Shown here: positions 22,697-33,299 of the stretch, piece by piece | Layout of the letters: every line of letters begins with the position of its first letter | Numbering within the stretch: position 1 is the first letter of the stretch | Assembly (NCBI GenBank): GCA_963678705.1 | Contig: OY783218.1 | Span: forward strand, 3,854,152 to 3,918,151 | DNA length: 64,000 nt | Origin: Panorpa germanica | Taxonomy: Eukaryota; Arthropoda; Insecta; Mecoptera; Panorpidae | Reading direction: 5' to 3' | Program-made: the position numbers and the translations under genes | Notes under the pieces: generated by a model | Told to the model about the DNA's origin: nothing | The model's database searches: none | What the model saw: the letters and a program-made list of their open reading frames with translations, nothing else

Positions 22697-25600
22697 TTTT
22701 TTATTTATTTTATTTATATATTAATTGTGTATGCCTTTCGGCTTTACAATCTACAGTATTATATTTCTAATACATTTCATTCCTATATACATTCCAAACT
22801 TAAAACTAAACTTAAAATAAACTTAAAATCTTCTCGACTTTTACTACTTCCAAAAGTGCTTTCTGCTTCTTCTTCTTTTGACCCTCTCTATTATTCTCCA
22901 CCAGCTTATTACCACCAGTTTATTCTCCTGTTTTTCCTTTCCTTCTTACTATTTCCGCCATCCACCTCTTTCCTTCACTGCCTCCCTTTAATAGCTGGCC
23001 AATATTCCTTTCGCTTGCTACTTTTTCCTTACACTCAAACTTAATGTGCTCCAGTGTTTCGTCCTCCGCTCCACACATTCTACACTTTCTTTCCTCACTC
23101 TTTTCCCAGTATCTGTTTCCTTTTTCCTCATTTCCTAATCTAAACCTTGCTGTTCTTCTTATGTGTTTTATATCTTTTTCTATAAGGTACTGAGGCACAT
23201 TATTTTCCCATAACCTCTTATATCTTTTATTGTAGTTACTTTTTTCTATTTTTCCCATTCTCTCCTGCTGCTGTGTCTCCTTATCCCTTCTCCTTAGCTC
23301 CTCTGCCACACTTGCGCCACCTTCTCTTCTCCTCTCTGCCTCCTCGATCGCCATTCCATTCCTTTCAAAGTATTATTTTCTCTTTTTTGGACCTCCTCCC
23401 CCCCCATTCTTTATGTAATCCTCTCTTATTTTCTTTAAGATTTTGCTTTCCGCTCTGTTCAATTTCTCCTCGTATTTTACCGCTCTTTCCCCTGTTTTAA
23501 TTCGTATCTTATCTCTCTTTAGCTCCTCCATCACCATGTATCCTGGCGTGCACCTGTCCAGCCTTAGTACCCATTTCATGTATCTCACCTGTATTCTTTC
23601 CAACATTTCTTGTTCCTTCCACCCCCAAACCTCTGCTCCATACGACATCATACTGGCTATCAGTCTCTCATATATCCATATTCTCTTTTGTATGTCCCCC
23701 CCAAATACCTTTTCCCCTAGTCCCCATACCCGTCGCATTGCTTGCTCTGCCTTCTTTGCCACCTCCCTTATATGCGCCTCTTCTCCATTATTCTTTTTAA
23801 AAGTGTAGCCCAGATATTTAAATTCTTCAACTTCCTCAATGTCCTCTGTCTTGTATTTCCACCTTTTATGTCTCCTTTTTCCACCCCCTTTTTTAAATAC
23901 CATAATTTTTGTCTTTTCCACGTTTAACTCTAGTCCTTTTCTGTCTATATACCTCCCTAGCCGGTGTGCCATCTCCTGCAGCTCTCCTTCCCTTTTTGCC
24001 AACAGGACTATATCGTCAGCGTATGCTAAAGTCCATATCTTGTAGTGCCTTCCTATTAGCACCCCCCCATCTTGTCCTCTTTCCATTACCCCCTCCAAGT
24101 CTGCTGTATATATCGCAAATAAAATAGGGCTCAGAGGACAACCTTGCCTCAACCCCTTGTCTGTCCAGAATTCTTCTGATTCTTCACCCCCAACTCTTAT
24201 TCTCATTCTTGTTTCTTCGTAAATTTCTTCAATACATTCCATTATGTCCTCATCTATTTTTTTCTTTCTCATGTACTTCCACAATTTCTGTCTGTCGACC
24301 ATGTCAAACGCCGCTTTAAGGTCGATGAACATTGCATATATCTGTCCTCCTTTTTCACTTAGCTCTTTTTCAACTAAATGGTTCAGTGCGTATATATTGT
24401 CTAAAGTCCCTCGTCCCTTTCTAAAGCCTGCTTGTGTCTCGGGAAGTATTTCTTTTACTTTTACCTCTTCTTCCAGTCTTTCTCTCACAATCCCTGCATA
24501 AATCCTGTACCCTGTGTTCAGTAGTGTGATACCCCTGTAATTCTTGGCTTCATGTCTATTTCCCTTTTTATATATCGGCGTTATAACCCCTTCTCTCCAG
24601 CTATCTGGCAGGTTTCCTCCTTTCCATATCTTGTTCATCGCTGTCAGTAATCCTTTCTCTATCCTTTCTTGCCCAGCTTTCCACGCCTCGTTCTTTAGTC
24701 CATCTCTACCTGGTGCTTTCTTTTCCTTGAGTTTTTGAATCTGTGTTTTTATTTCACCTAATTTTATATCGTTTACTTTCTCCTTCTCTTTTATCCCCTT
24801 CTTTGTTTTCTCGTTTCTTTTCTTTCCTCCTAGTACTCCCATAAAGTGTTTCGTCCACTCTTCCATTTTTATTTCCTTGCTTGGCTCTTTCCTTCGCTTT
24901 TTCTCCCTATTTATGTAATCCCATGCCTGCCTCTCCGTTGTTATATCTCTAATTTCTTTTTCTATTCCTATTTTGAACTCATTCTTTTTATCTTTTATCC
25001 TTTCGTTATACTCCCTTTGCTTCCTCTTGAAGTCTTCTTTACTTGATTCTCCTTTCTTCCATCTCTTTAGTTCCCTTTTTACCTCTTTTTTCCATTCTTT
25101 ACATTCTTTATCCCACCATTTGTTTTCTCCCGTTCTATCAGATATTCTCCACCTTTTACTTTGGGTGGCTTCCTTCATCCTCTCTTCAATTTCCTCCATC
25201 TCCTCCGTTTCTCCTTCTTCCTCGTATCTCCGTTCCAATTCCTCCATAAACTTCTTCCTTCCTTCCTCCGTCCAATCGCTGCCTTCTTTCCATTCGTTTC
25301 CTTTTCTTTCACCTCTCCTCGCCTCCAACTCCACCACCAGCGGTAGGTGATCCGAGTCCACCCTCTCTTCCACTTTCATTCTTTCTACCTTCTGTCCTCC
25401 TCCCAGCGTTGTCACCACGTAGTCGATTACTGTATCCCCTCTGCTTCCCACATAGGTATATTCTCCTTCTTCATCTCCTTCTTTGTTCCCATTTAGTACT
25501 ATCCATCCTTGTTCTTCTAGCATTTCCATTAGTTCTTTTCCCTCGGCGTTTATTGTTTTGTCTTTCGTTGTTCTTTTCTTTTTTCTATTCCCCCATATTT

Positions 25601-26670
25601 CGTCCACCTCTCCCAACTCCCCAATTCTCGCGTTGAAATCCCCTCCAATTAATAGGTTTTCCTGTTTCTCATCCTTAATTATTTCTTTTATTTCTTTCAT
25701 TGTTTCTTTTATATTACCTTTACTGTATATTGTTACAATTTCCCATGTCTCTTCTTCCAGTTTTATCGTCCTCCTTACTGCTGTTTCTCTTCTGTCTGGT
25801 ACCTTCTCCTCTTTTAGCTCCCTACGTACCCCCATTATAATTCCACCTCTTGCTCTCCCTTTCTTATGCTCCCTAACAGCACCTTGGCACACCCATCTGT
25901 AGTTTTTCGGTAGTTTGTCTTCCCATTCTTCCCATTCTTTGCTTTCCAGCCATGTTTCCACCATCCCAATCACATCCCAACCTTTGATGTATCTCCAGAA
26001 ATCCTTATCTTTTCTTTTTATCCCCGCCACGTTCCAGAAACCTATCTTTATCCTCTTTTTTATTTCTCTTCTTTCCTCTCTCCCATTTTTTTTATTTATT
26101 TATATTAATGTAAAACTGTTGGAGATATAGAGTTTTAAGTCTTCACCTCTCTGGTCTGCTTTCATGTTACTTTGAAACTTTTAAATGCGTTTTTCGCACA
26201 CATAGCTTTTTCAGAGTCGGTGCCCTCTCTAGCTGAAAATCTACTGGACCGATTCTTTTGAAATTTTGCACACTCTTTCTTTACATATATGCCGGGGTAA
26301 CGGGGGGTAATCGAGTTTTATTTTATTTTTTAATTTTAACGTATTTTAAAATAACAAAATTTCTGATTTTTTTTCATGAAAAATCGGAATTTTTACTTTT
26401 AAGTGCTGTAATAAATTGAAAAAATCAATAAAAAAAAAACTCAACAGAGTTATCTGCAGAAACTTATCAACTAATGAAATCATTTTGGTTTTTCGATTTC
26501 AGAAAATCCAGTGATGAGTTATGAGTGGCACCGCAATGTTACTTTTTTTGTGACGTTTTGTGACGGCTCCTTTCTTGACATTTATTAATGAAAATTTCAC
26601 AAAGTATTTTTCAAATGTCATTTTATCATGTAGTAATTATAGAAATAATTATATATTAACTGCGTTTTTT
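22697..26670 (-). mobile_element. Nearly intact LINE (L1x), minus orientation
   Basis: From about 26670 to 22697 on the minus strand this is a full-length or near full-length non-LTR retrotransposon. It has a leader of about 580 bp shared with the copy at 20885-21740, one long reading frame, a short 3'UTR, and a tail of the type (ATAAA)n followed by A8 at about 22697. The T/C-rich plus strand reflects a lysine- and glutamate-rich product. Only one in-frame stop was found. No target duplication was recognised. The clade was not assigned with certainty; no RNase H domain was noticed. Confidence 0.88.
22920..26087 (-). CDS. LINE endonuclease-reverse transcriptase
   Basis: The reading frame is open from about 26087, with no clear ATG at its head. 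It carries an APE-type endonuclease with FWNVAGI, MVETWL, LIGGDFNARIG, GDTVIDYV and SDHLPLV. The reverse transcriptase follows with GFRKGRGTLDN, FIDLKAAFD, GLRQGCPLSP, the catalytic AYADDIVLLA and YLGYTF. The C-terminal part has a zinc-binding CRMCGAEDETLEHIKFEC. All catalytic residues are present. A single TAA at 23375-23373 interrupts the frame between the RT-thumb part (885 codons) and the zinc-binding end (about 144 codons); both parts are in the same frame. It lies beside a run of C at about 23399-23405. The enzyme nicks DNA and copies LINE RNA at the nick. The intact motifs suggest recent insertion. Confidence 0.88.
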
Positions 26671-27268
26671 TTATCGTTTTGATCTTAATACCCAAAGAAA
26701 ACATAAATTTATATCGTGAGATTAAAATTGCCATTATATTTTAGTAGCGTTGTATAAATCCATATTGCAGGATCTGGTGTTATCCTTGATTCTGTGTATG
26801 CATGCATGTGTGTTTAGTATAGCGTATAGGTTTGACACAATCATTTCAAAGACAGGTTTTATTAAAGCATTTTGTTCCACTACCAACACCAACCGCCTGG
26901 CGGTCACGTCGGTCACATCGGACACATGTGCGTCCCAATCTCCATTATCAAGTTTTATAGAAATCTTTAATTATCAGAAATGTAATTGACACATTTTGTT
27001 GTCAAATGATTATCATTGGCTGATTAAATTAATTAAATTTTATGAACTACGACATAAAAAACCTTGATTTTTAAATCAAAATTAATTTATAATAATTATA
27101 AGCTGTAATTACTCTCACTTATGGTGTTTATTTGTTATTAGGGTCAAAACTTTGCAATGGATTTTTGATGTTGCAGACTATTTCCTGATAAACACGGTCA
27201 AAGAACAACAATGTGTGTTTGACAGGTTGTCAGTGCTGCATATGTCATATACCTCTTAAATTTAATTC
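26671..27268. other. Intergenic stretch, nothing recognised
   Basis: Small frames on both strands at 26734-26989 have no recognisable content. Confidence 0.35.
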
Positions 27269-27548
27269 AATGGGAATGTGAACTCATTTTTTAGGGGTCG
27301 ATTTTTTAATTGTTAGTTGAAATAGATGTTAATAAATGTATATTGACGTTTTTATTTTATTAAATTTCTAAATCTAAATTTGAATAGTAGTTTTACCGCT
27401 ACAGATGTCGGCCATATTTATTTTAATTGTTAGTATCTCCTAAAATATAGCGAGTTATTTAAAAATAATTGAACATTTGAAGTCGTGGCCATCTTTATCA
27501 ATATATTGCACAGTTTTATAGAAATTATGACATTGTTAACAAGCCCAT
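27269..27548 (+). mobile_element. MITE M1, copy 2 (internally deleted)
   Basis: Starts AATGGGAATGTGAACTCATT and ends GTTAACAAGCCCAT. It retains both outer parts of the 615-bp element (AATTGTTAGTTGAAAT near the left, TTGAACATTTGAAG on the right) but lacks about 300 bp of the middle. The termini are eroded, so it is an older copy. Confidence 0.7.
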
Positions 27549-27556
27549 AATCACAA

Positions 27557-27810
27557 CCCAGTAAACAATTTGGTGAAGTGCCCTATTTAGTGACGTTTCT
27601 GTCACTATTTCACTTCAATTATAGTTCGCATCAACTTTATCTTCATTTGTATTTTGACAGGTGGAGTAATTTCGCCATCTGTAGCCGATAAAGTAGACAT
27701 TTTATATAAAAAAATGTGAAAAACTGAACTATAAATGAACTGTTTTATGACAAAAAAAACATGACGCATCTTCAATATGATGTCAAAGTGACTCCAAAAT
27801 GTTTACTGGG
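27557..27810. mobile_element. MITE M2, copy 2
   Basis: CCCAGTAAACAATTTGG at the left and CCAAAATGTTTACTGGG at the right, 254 bp in all. It is a shorter relative of the element at 3306-3892 and begins eight bases after M1 copy 2. Confidence 0.75.
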
Positions 27811-28904
27811 AAGTACCTTTCAGAGGTGCCACTTCTGTTTTCATGAATATACAGGCGCTCGCTCCGCCCACCACTTAAATCCGTCTCTGTAGTGTGTACA
27901 CGTGTGTGTTTACAGTGTGAACATCCCGCTGACTGCTATATACGTTTAAAATCGAATACTGCAAAAAACGTGCAATACAATGCCGCGTGAAGGTGAACCC
28001 AGCCCTAGTCAAAATGAATCTACATAGGTACTTGCATTGTAGTCACCTGTACCCATCGTGACGGTGAAGACTCATGGAGCTGGAGTCGATGGCATGTTTA
28101 CCGGCAGCATTCCATGGCTCCAACGGTACCGTGGCACCAATTGGCTGCTGTAACTGCGCTGGCCAAGAAGACCGCACTCGTCTCACACAGAACAAGAATC
28201 AATTAAATCTGTTCACTTCATTTTCACTACAAAAAAAAGTGATTTTTACTTCATTTATAAAATTTATGATTTTTAAAAAGGATTTTTTTTTATTTTAATA
28301 ATCCAAAGTATAAAACTATGTCAGCGTATTTGCAAACAAGACCTAAATGTATTATTAAAAAGAAACAAACATATAACTCGCTCCAGTCCAAAGAGAATCT
28401 AGAAGATTAAGGTTTCTTTGTAATAGAGAGCATAATCACATTTAGAAGCTTTAAAAGGAAGGACTTAAATCTTTAATAACATAAAACAAATAATACATAC
28501 CCATTAAAATTTACAGAAATCAGAGAATATCAAATATTTACTTAGCTGCATTCACCGCATTCCATTTGGCATAATTAAATACGAGTATGCGATCAAGGGT
28601 GCTGAATATAAGCATGTAATGAACACAAGTGTTACCACGTTTAATGCTAAGATATTATATTGATATTTAAGTGGCAACATTAGCCTAAAAAACTAAAATT
28701 GCAACTAGTTTTTATGAACGTTTTAATGCCTAACTCTTGTATGTTTCCTATTCTGGATCTTCACCTTCTCAAATATATTTTTTTTAATCTAAAAATACGG
28801 TCTTGATTCATCGTCTTTTCTTTTTTAACCTCTAGTGCGGATGTCATAGAAGCCACGCAATATCTCATTATTATATTAAAAGAACAGATTCCTACGTACT
28901 ATCG
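27811..28904. other. Intergenic stretch with a GC-richer patch
   Basis: Around 27900-28200 the base composition rises, and a frame starting ATGCCGCGTGAAGG at 27980 is short. It could be a promoter or untranslated exon, but no protein is recognised. The remainder is AT-rich with nothing seen. Confidence 0.3.
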
Positions 28905-29040
28905 CAGTTCATCTTCCTTCATTCATTCATTTTATTCCCTTCTCCCTCCTTTGCAGGATTGCCATCAGGTTATACCTCCTCTTAATATGCTCTAAAGTTT
29001 CCTCAGAATCTTACCTATGCATTCCTTGCATTTAAGTTTA
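28905..29040 (-). mobile_element. LINE 3' fragment (L1x-related), minus
   Basis: The minus-strand translation gives GGITLMAILQRREKG after a Cys-rich stretch, matching the GGSEGKRWMAEIVRRKGK end of the LINE at 22.9 kb in layout. It is a short eroded tail. Its left part lies outside, and its right part inside, the tandem unit carrying G12 copy 3. Confidence 0.5.
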
Positions 29041-29485
29041 CCTTCCATAAAAAGTTACCTATTAAGTAAACAATGTTCATGAAAATTCAACTTTTTGTGA
29101 TTTACAGAAGTTTACTTTTTTGTCTTTTAACATTATCACAAAGCGTCTTAAGTAGACCATTTAAAAAACTATAGAATTTATAAAAAGCAGAATTAAGTAG
29201 AATTAATGAAAACTGCGTTGTTACTAATTTTTCTAACTTAAATATAATACAAGTATAAACAATTTGATGATAAAATTTTAAAAAGATAAACATCACTACA
29301 CCAAGTGACAAACAAATAAACGATTTGTCCGCCATATCATACAAATCAATAGTCCTATCTTAATTAGGGGACATAACTGAATCTTCACCTGATATCTCTG
29401 TGATATTAAGATGCTATCTGCAAATATTGTTTGTGTAATCACAGTAAGAAACGAAACTTGCGTCATACGATAGATAAGAAATGGG

Positions 29486-29494
29486 TATATAAAG
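29486..29494 (+). promoter_or_regulatory. TATA box of G12 copy 3
   Basis: TATATAAAG preceded by ATGGG (copies 1/2 have CACGGG), identical in context to copy 4. The 5'UTR exon ends at 29564. Confidence 0.8.
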
Positions 29495-29762
29495 TGCCAC
29501 AAATATTGGAAGAGCACCATTCGTTCTTCGTTGATCAACATCAAGGAAAACAAATTGCATCAAGGTAAGCAACCATTGTTTATTACTATTATTACATAAC
29601 ATTAACAGAATTACACATGGCTTATGGTTCAACATAACCCAGTTCGTTCATTTGTTGGTTCAGACTTGGGTTCGAATTCTGAATTGGAGTCGAGATCAAT
29701 TATTTCTAATATTGTAACGTAGGAAATATTGATAATAATGACATTTGATGTTGTGTTGGCAG

Positions 29763-30380
29763 ATGAAAGTGTGTTTACTTCTCCTCGCTGTCCTCGGAGT
29801 GTCCTACGGTGCTGCCGTTCCGGCTCCTGGATCCCGTTCACTCAGAGACGACGTGGATGAACTCCTTACGTACATTGATGTTCCCGCAATCAGAGAACTA
29901 GCACGCGACTTTTATGAAAACAGTGAAGATGGCCAAAAAATTGCTGCCTATGTTGAAGGCCCAGAGTTCCACAAAGTTATCGATGTTATCCGCGGCTATG
30001 AACAGATTCGTGAGTTTGTTCGCCACCTTGAATCTAAAAATATCAACGCTATTGCTTTCTTGAACTTCTTTGCTGAGTTGATTGGATACAAACCAACTGA
30101 AACCTCTTTCGCGCAAGCCAAGTCAACTACATGGCGCGAATTCATTGCTGCAGTTCTGGAGTACGTTCAAAAAGACAATATTATTTCAGCCTTTTTCAGA
30201 TTTTTAGAGGAATCTCCTGAATTCAAAGAATTGTTCGAGATTGTCAAAGGCTCACAAGATACCTGGAAATCTATTATGGCTGAACCAGCTGTCATCAATT
30301 TTGGAGCTAAATGTAGGGAGTTTGGTGTCGATCTTGACCTAATTTATGAAAAAGTCAAAGGATTCTTCGGATGGGATTAA
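29763..30380 (+). CDS. G12 / insect allergen-related repeat protein, copy 3 (chimeric gene)
   Basis: 205 aa, differing from copies 1/2 by Thr to Ser in the GSRSLRDD linker. The intron (29565-29762) lacks a 26-base segment present in copies 1/2 and is the same as in copy 4. From GACGTGGATG onward (about 29853) the sequence follows copies 1/2 to the end of the 3'UTR. The gene therefore combines a copy-4-type promoter, leader and signal peptide with a copy-1/2-type mature protein. The domain content is as in copy 1: signal peptide, then two allergen-type repeats ending GFFGWD. Expression may follow the copy-4 promoter; that is inference. Confidence 0.92.
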   Translation: MKVCLLLLAVLGVSYGAAVPAPGSRSLRDDVDELLTYIDVPAIRELARDFYENSEDGQKIAAYVEGPEFHKVIDVIRGYEQIREFVRHLESKNINAIAFLNFFAELIGYKPTETSFAQAKSTTWREFIAAVLEYVQKDNIISAFFRFLEESPEFKELFEIVKGSQDTWKSIMAEPAVINFGAKCREFGVDLDLIYEKVKGFFGWD

Positions 30381-31399
30381 GTTTACCTTACTTCAACTAA
30401 CATTTCAGAAAATCGAAGCAATTCATAATGCTATTGATTTTTTACTTTGACTTTCTCTCCAGAACACAATTCCTTTGTTTTTACAACATTCATGCAATGT
30501 AAATATTATTTCCAATATATAAATATAAATCTGTTCAAATTTTAATACTTCTTTCATTTTATTATTATTATTCCAATGTTGAATGAAAACACCTTCTTAT
30601 GAAGGAAGGTATGAAGTAGATTTTACAGGTACATGCTGCGTATGAAGGATTACTTACCTGTAAATCCTATACGAATTCCTACAACGCTACAAAGGTATTA
30701 CGGTGCCTGCTTTTGTTCAAAACGTTTTATGTTACAAAATTGGCAATATTTTTGATTAATAGATTCTTTATTAAGTTTTATGCGTATCCAGTCTTTTAAA
30801 AATATTGTTTAAATTCACATATTGAATATTGATGACAATTAATATAAATAAAATATTTCCTCCTTTGCAGGATTGCCATCAGGTTATACCTCCTCTTAAT
30901 ATGCTCTAAAGTTTCCTCAGAATCTTACCTATGCATTCCTTGCATTTAAGTTTACCTTCCATAAAAAGTTACCTATTAAGTAAACAATGTTCATGAAAAT
31001 TCAACTTTTTGTGATTTACAGAAGTTTACTTTTTTGTCTTTTAACATTATCACAAAGCGTCTTAAGTAGACCATTTAAAAAACTATAGAATTTATAAAAA
31101 GCAGAATTAAGTAGAATTAATGAAAACTGCGTTGTTACTAATTTTTCTAACTTAAATATAATACAAGTATAAACAATTTGATGATAAAATTTTAAAAAGA
31201 TAAACATCACTACACCAAGTGACAAACAAATAAACGATTTGTCCGCCATATCATACAAATCAATAGTCCTATCTTAATTAGGGGACATAACTGAATCTTC
31301 ACCTGATATCTCTGTGATATTAAGATGCTATCTGCAAATATTGTTTGTGTAATCACAGTAAGAAACGAAACTTGCGTCATACGATAGATAAGAAATGGG

Positions 31400-31408
31400 T
31401 ATATAAAG
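31400..31408 (+). promoter_or_regulatory. TATA box of G12 copy 4
   Basis: TATATAAAG in the same context as copy 3. The 5'UTR exon ends at 31478 before GTAAGC. Confidence 0.8.
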
Positions 31409-31676
31409 TGCCACAAATATTGGAAGAGCACCATTCGTTCTTCGTTGATCAACATCAAGGAAAACAAATTGCATCAAGGTAAGCAACCATTGTTTATTAC
31501 TATTATTACATAACATTAACAGAATTACACATGGCTTATGGTTCAACATAACCCAGTTCGTTCATTTGTTGGTTCAGACTTGGGTTCGAATTCTGAATTG
31601 GAGTCGAGATCAATTATTTCTAATATTGTAACGTAGGAAATATTGATAATAATGACATTTGATGTTGTGTTGGCAG

Positions 31677-32285
31677 ATGAAAGTGTGTTTACTTCTCCTC
31701 GCTGTCCTCGGAGTGTCCTACGGTGCTGCCGTTCCGGCTCCTGGATCCCGTTCACTCAGAGACGACTTTGACTCAATCCTTATTTTAATTCCGATTGACG
31801 AACTCATAGCACTAGGAAAAGAATTTGTTAAAACTGAAGATGGCCAAAGAGTTGCTGCCTATTGTAAAAGCGAAAAATTCCACTCAGTTATCAGAGTCAT
31901 CGGGAGCTATCAAGAGATTAAAGATTTTGGTCATTACCTCCATGGTGAAGGTATCGAAATTATTGATCTATTAAACCGCATTTTTGCGTTAATTGGATTG
32001 CCACCAATAGAAATTTCTTTCGCACAAACCAAGTCATGGCGCGAATTCTTCGAGCAAGTTAAGAAGTTAATTCCCACAGACGAAATCTTTGCAGTCGTTA
32101 TCAATTTATTAGGGGAATCTGAAAGCTTCCAAGAATTTTACCTGAAAATCGCAGACTCACAGGACCTCTGCCAAAGAATTCTAGCTGAACCAGAAGTCAT
32201 ACAGTTTGGAAAAGACCTTAGAGAGTTTGGTGTCGATGTTGACTTAATTCTTAAGACCATCAAAGGATTCTTAGGATGGGATTAA
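31677..32285 (+). CDS. G12 / insect allergen-related repeat protein, copy 4 (diverged)
   Basis: 202 aa. The first 31 residues (signal peptide and AVPAPGSRSLRDD) are identical to copy 3. After that only about 40-45% of residues agree by eye, though the pattern is kept: EDGQ.VAAY, SFAQ.KS, WREF, REFGVD.DL and GFLGWD. A three-base and a six-base gap relative to the others keep the frame. The 3'UTR again matches the other copies. Domain content remains the two-repeat allergen fold. It may bind a different ligand, or be the older gene from which copy 3 took its 5' half; both are inference. Confidence 0.92.
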   Translation: MKVCLLLLAVLGVSYGAAVPAPGSRSLRDDFDSILILIPIDELIALGKEFVKTEDGQRVAAYCKSEKFHSVIRVIGSYQEIKDFGHYLHGEGIEIIDLLNRIFALIGLPPIEISFAQTKSWREFFEQVKKLIPTDEIFAVVINLLGESESFQEFYLKIADSQDLCQRILAEPEVIQFGKDLREFGVDVDLILKTIKGFLGWD

Positions 32286-32774
32286 GTTTACCTTACTTCA
32301 ACTAACATTTCAGATAATCGAAGCAATTCATAATGCTACTTACTTAATAATACTTTTTTACTTTGACTTTCTCTCCAGAATACAATTCCTTTGTTTTTAC
32401 AACATTCATGCAATGTAAATATTATTATCAATATGTAAATATAAATCTGTTCAAATTTTAATACTTCTTTCATTTTATTATTATTATTCCAATGTTGAAT
32501 GAAAACACCTTCTTATGAAGGAAGGTATGAAGTAGATTTTACAGGTACATGCTGCGTATGAAGGATTACTTATCTGTAAATCCTATGCGAATTCTTACAA
32601 CGCTACAAAGGTATTACGGTGCCTGCTTTTGTTAAAAACGTTTTATGTTACAAAATTGGCAATATTTTTGATTAATAGATTCTTTATTAAGTTTTATGCG
32701 TATCCAGTCTTTTAAAAATATTGTTTAAATTCACATATTGAATATTGATGACAATTAATATAAATAAAATATTT

Positions 32775-33299
32775 TGTTATTAATGTTACTACGTTAATAG
32801 CAGTGTATAAAATATAAAATATAAAAATATACTAATATATGTGCGATATTTTTTTTAAATATCTAAAAATTGACGCAGATATGGCTATTTAAACATTGAA
32901 TTTCTGCTTTGTCGCTTAATTTGTAACTATAGTTTGACAACAGGAGATTAAAGTATTAAAGGTAATAGAATAATAAATAACCCATATTAATTATCTTTCT
33001 TCACTTCCTTCATAATATCAAAGCTTTATATGTTGCCTATACCAGCTGTAAATAATACCTGACGTATTATTGGCACTTTTATACTATTCTCTTACACTCT
33101 GTTGAATAAAATATATAGCAATTCACAGAATGAAGAGGGTATGAATCGGATATGACTTTTCATCCCATTCTGTTTTTTTTTTAATTCGTTTATTTCATTT
33201 TTTAATTTTGATTATATATTTAAGTTTTTAAGTTAGTTATGAAGGTGATAGCAAACAAAATCAGACCACTTTGTAATAGAAAATGTATTTTAATAATAC
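32775..33299. other. Intergenic stretch with MITE M1 scrap
   Basis: Around 32855-32925 the phrase ATCTAAAAATTGACG...TTGAATTTCTGC resembles an internal part of MITE M1. Nothing else recognised. Confidence 0.4.

Larger units (their letters stand above)
28945..30858 (+). repeat. Tandem duplication unit B1 (carries G12 copy 3)
   Basis: Starts CCTCCTTTGCAGG. The next unit repeats this sequence from 30859, an offset of exactly 1914 bp. Upstream flank, promoter, intron and signal-peptide region match unit B2 nearly perfectly, whereas the coding body matches copies 1/2. The right end is a clean join between the 3' flank (AAATAAAATATTT) and the 5' flank of the next unit. Confidence 0.88.
30859..32774 (+). 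repeat. Tandem duplication unit B2 (carries G12 copy 4)
   Basis: Begins CCTCCTTTGCAGG, directly joined to unit B1, and repeats its 5' flank (including the LINE scrap at 30859-30960), promoter, intron and signal-peptide codons. It diverges only in the mature coding part and converges again in the 3'UTR and flank. Confidence 0.88.

Noticed and set aside
23273-26130. Many plus-strand frames of 60-140 codons
   Set aside because: They are antisense to the LINE reading frame; their Ser/Phe/Pro-rich composition is the complement of its Lys/Glu-rich codons.
28049-28210. Possible conserved coding exon in GC-rich patch
   Set aside because: Frames such as GVDGMFTGSIPW looked protein-like at first, but they stop quickly and match no family I can name.
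29102-29841. Minus-strand frames repeated at 31016-31755
   Set aside because: They fall in the promoter, intron and flank of G12 copies 3 and 4 and recur only because the unit is duplicated.
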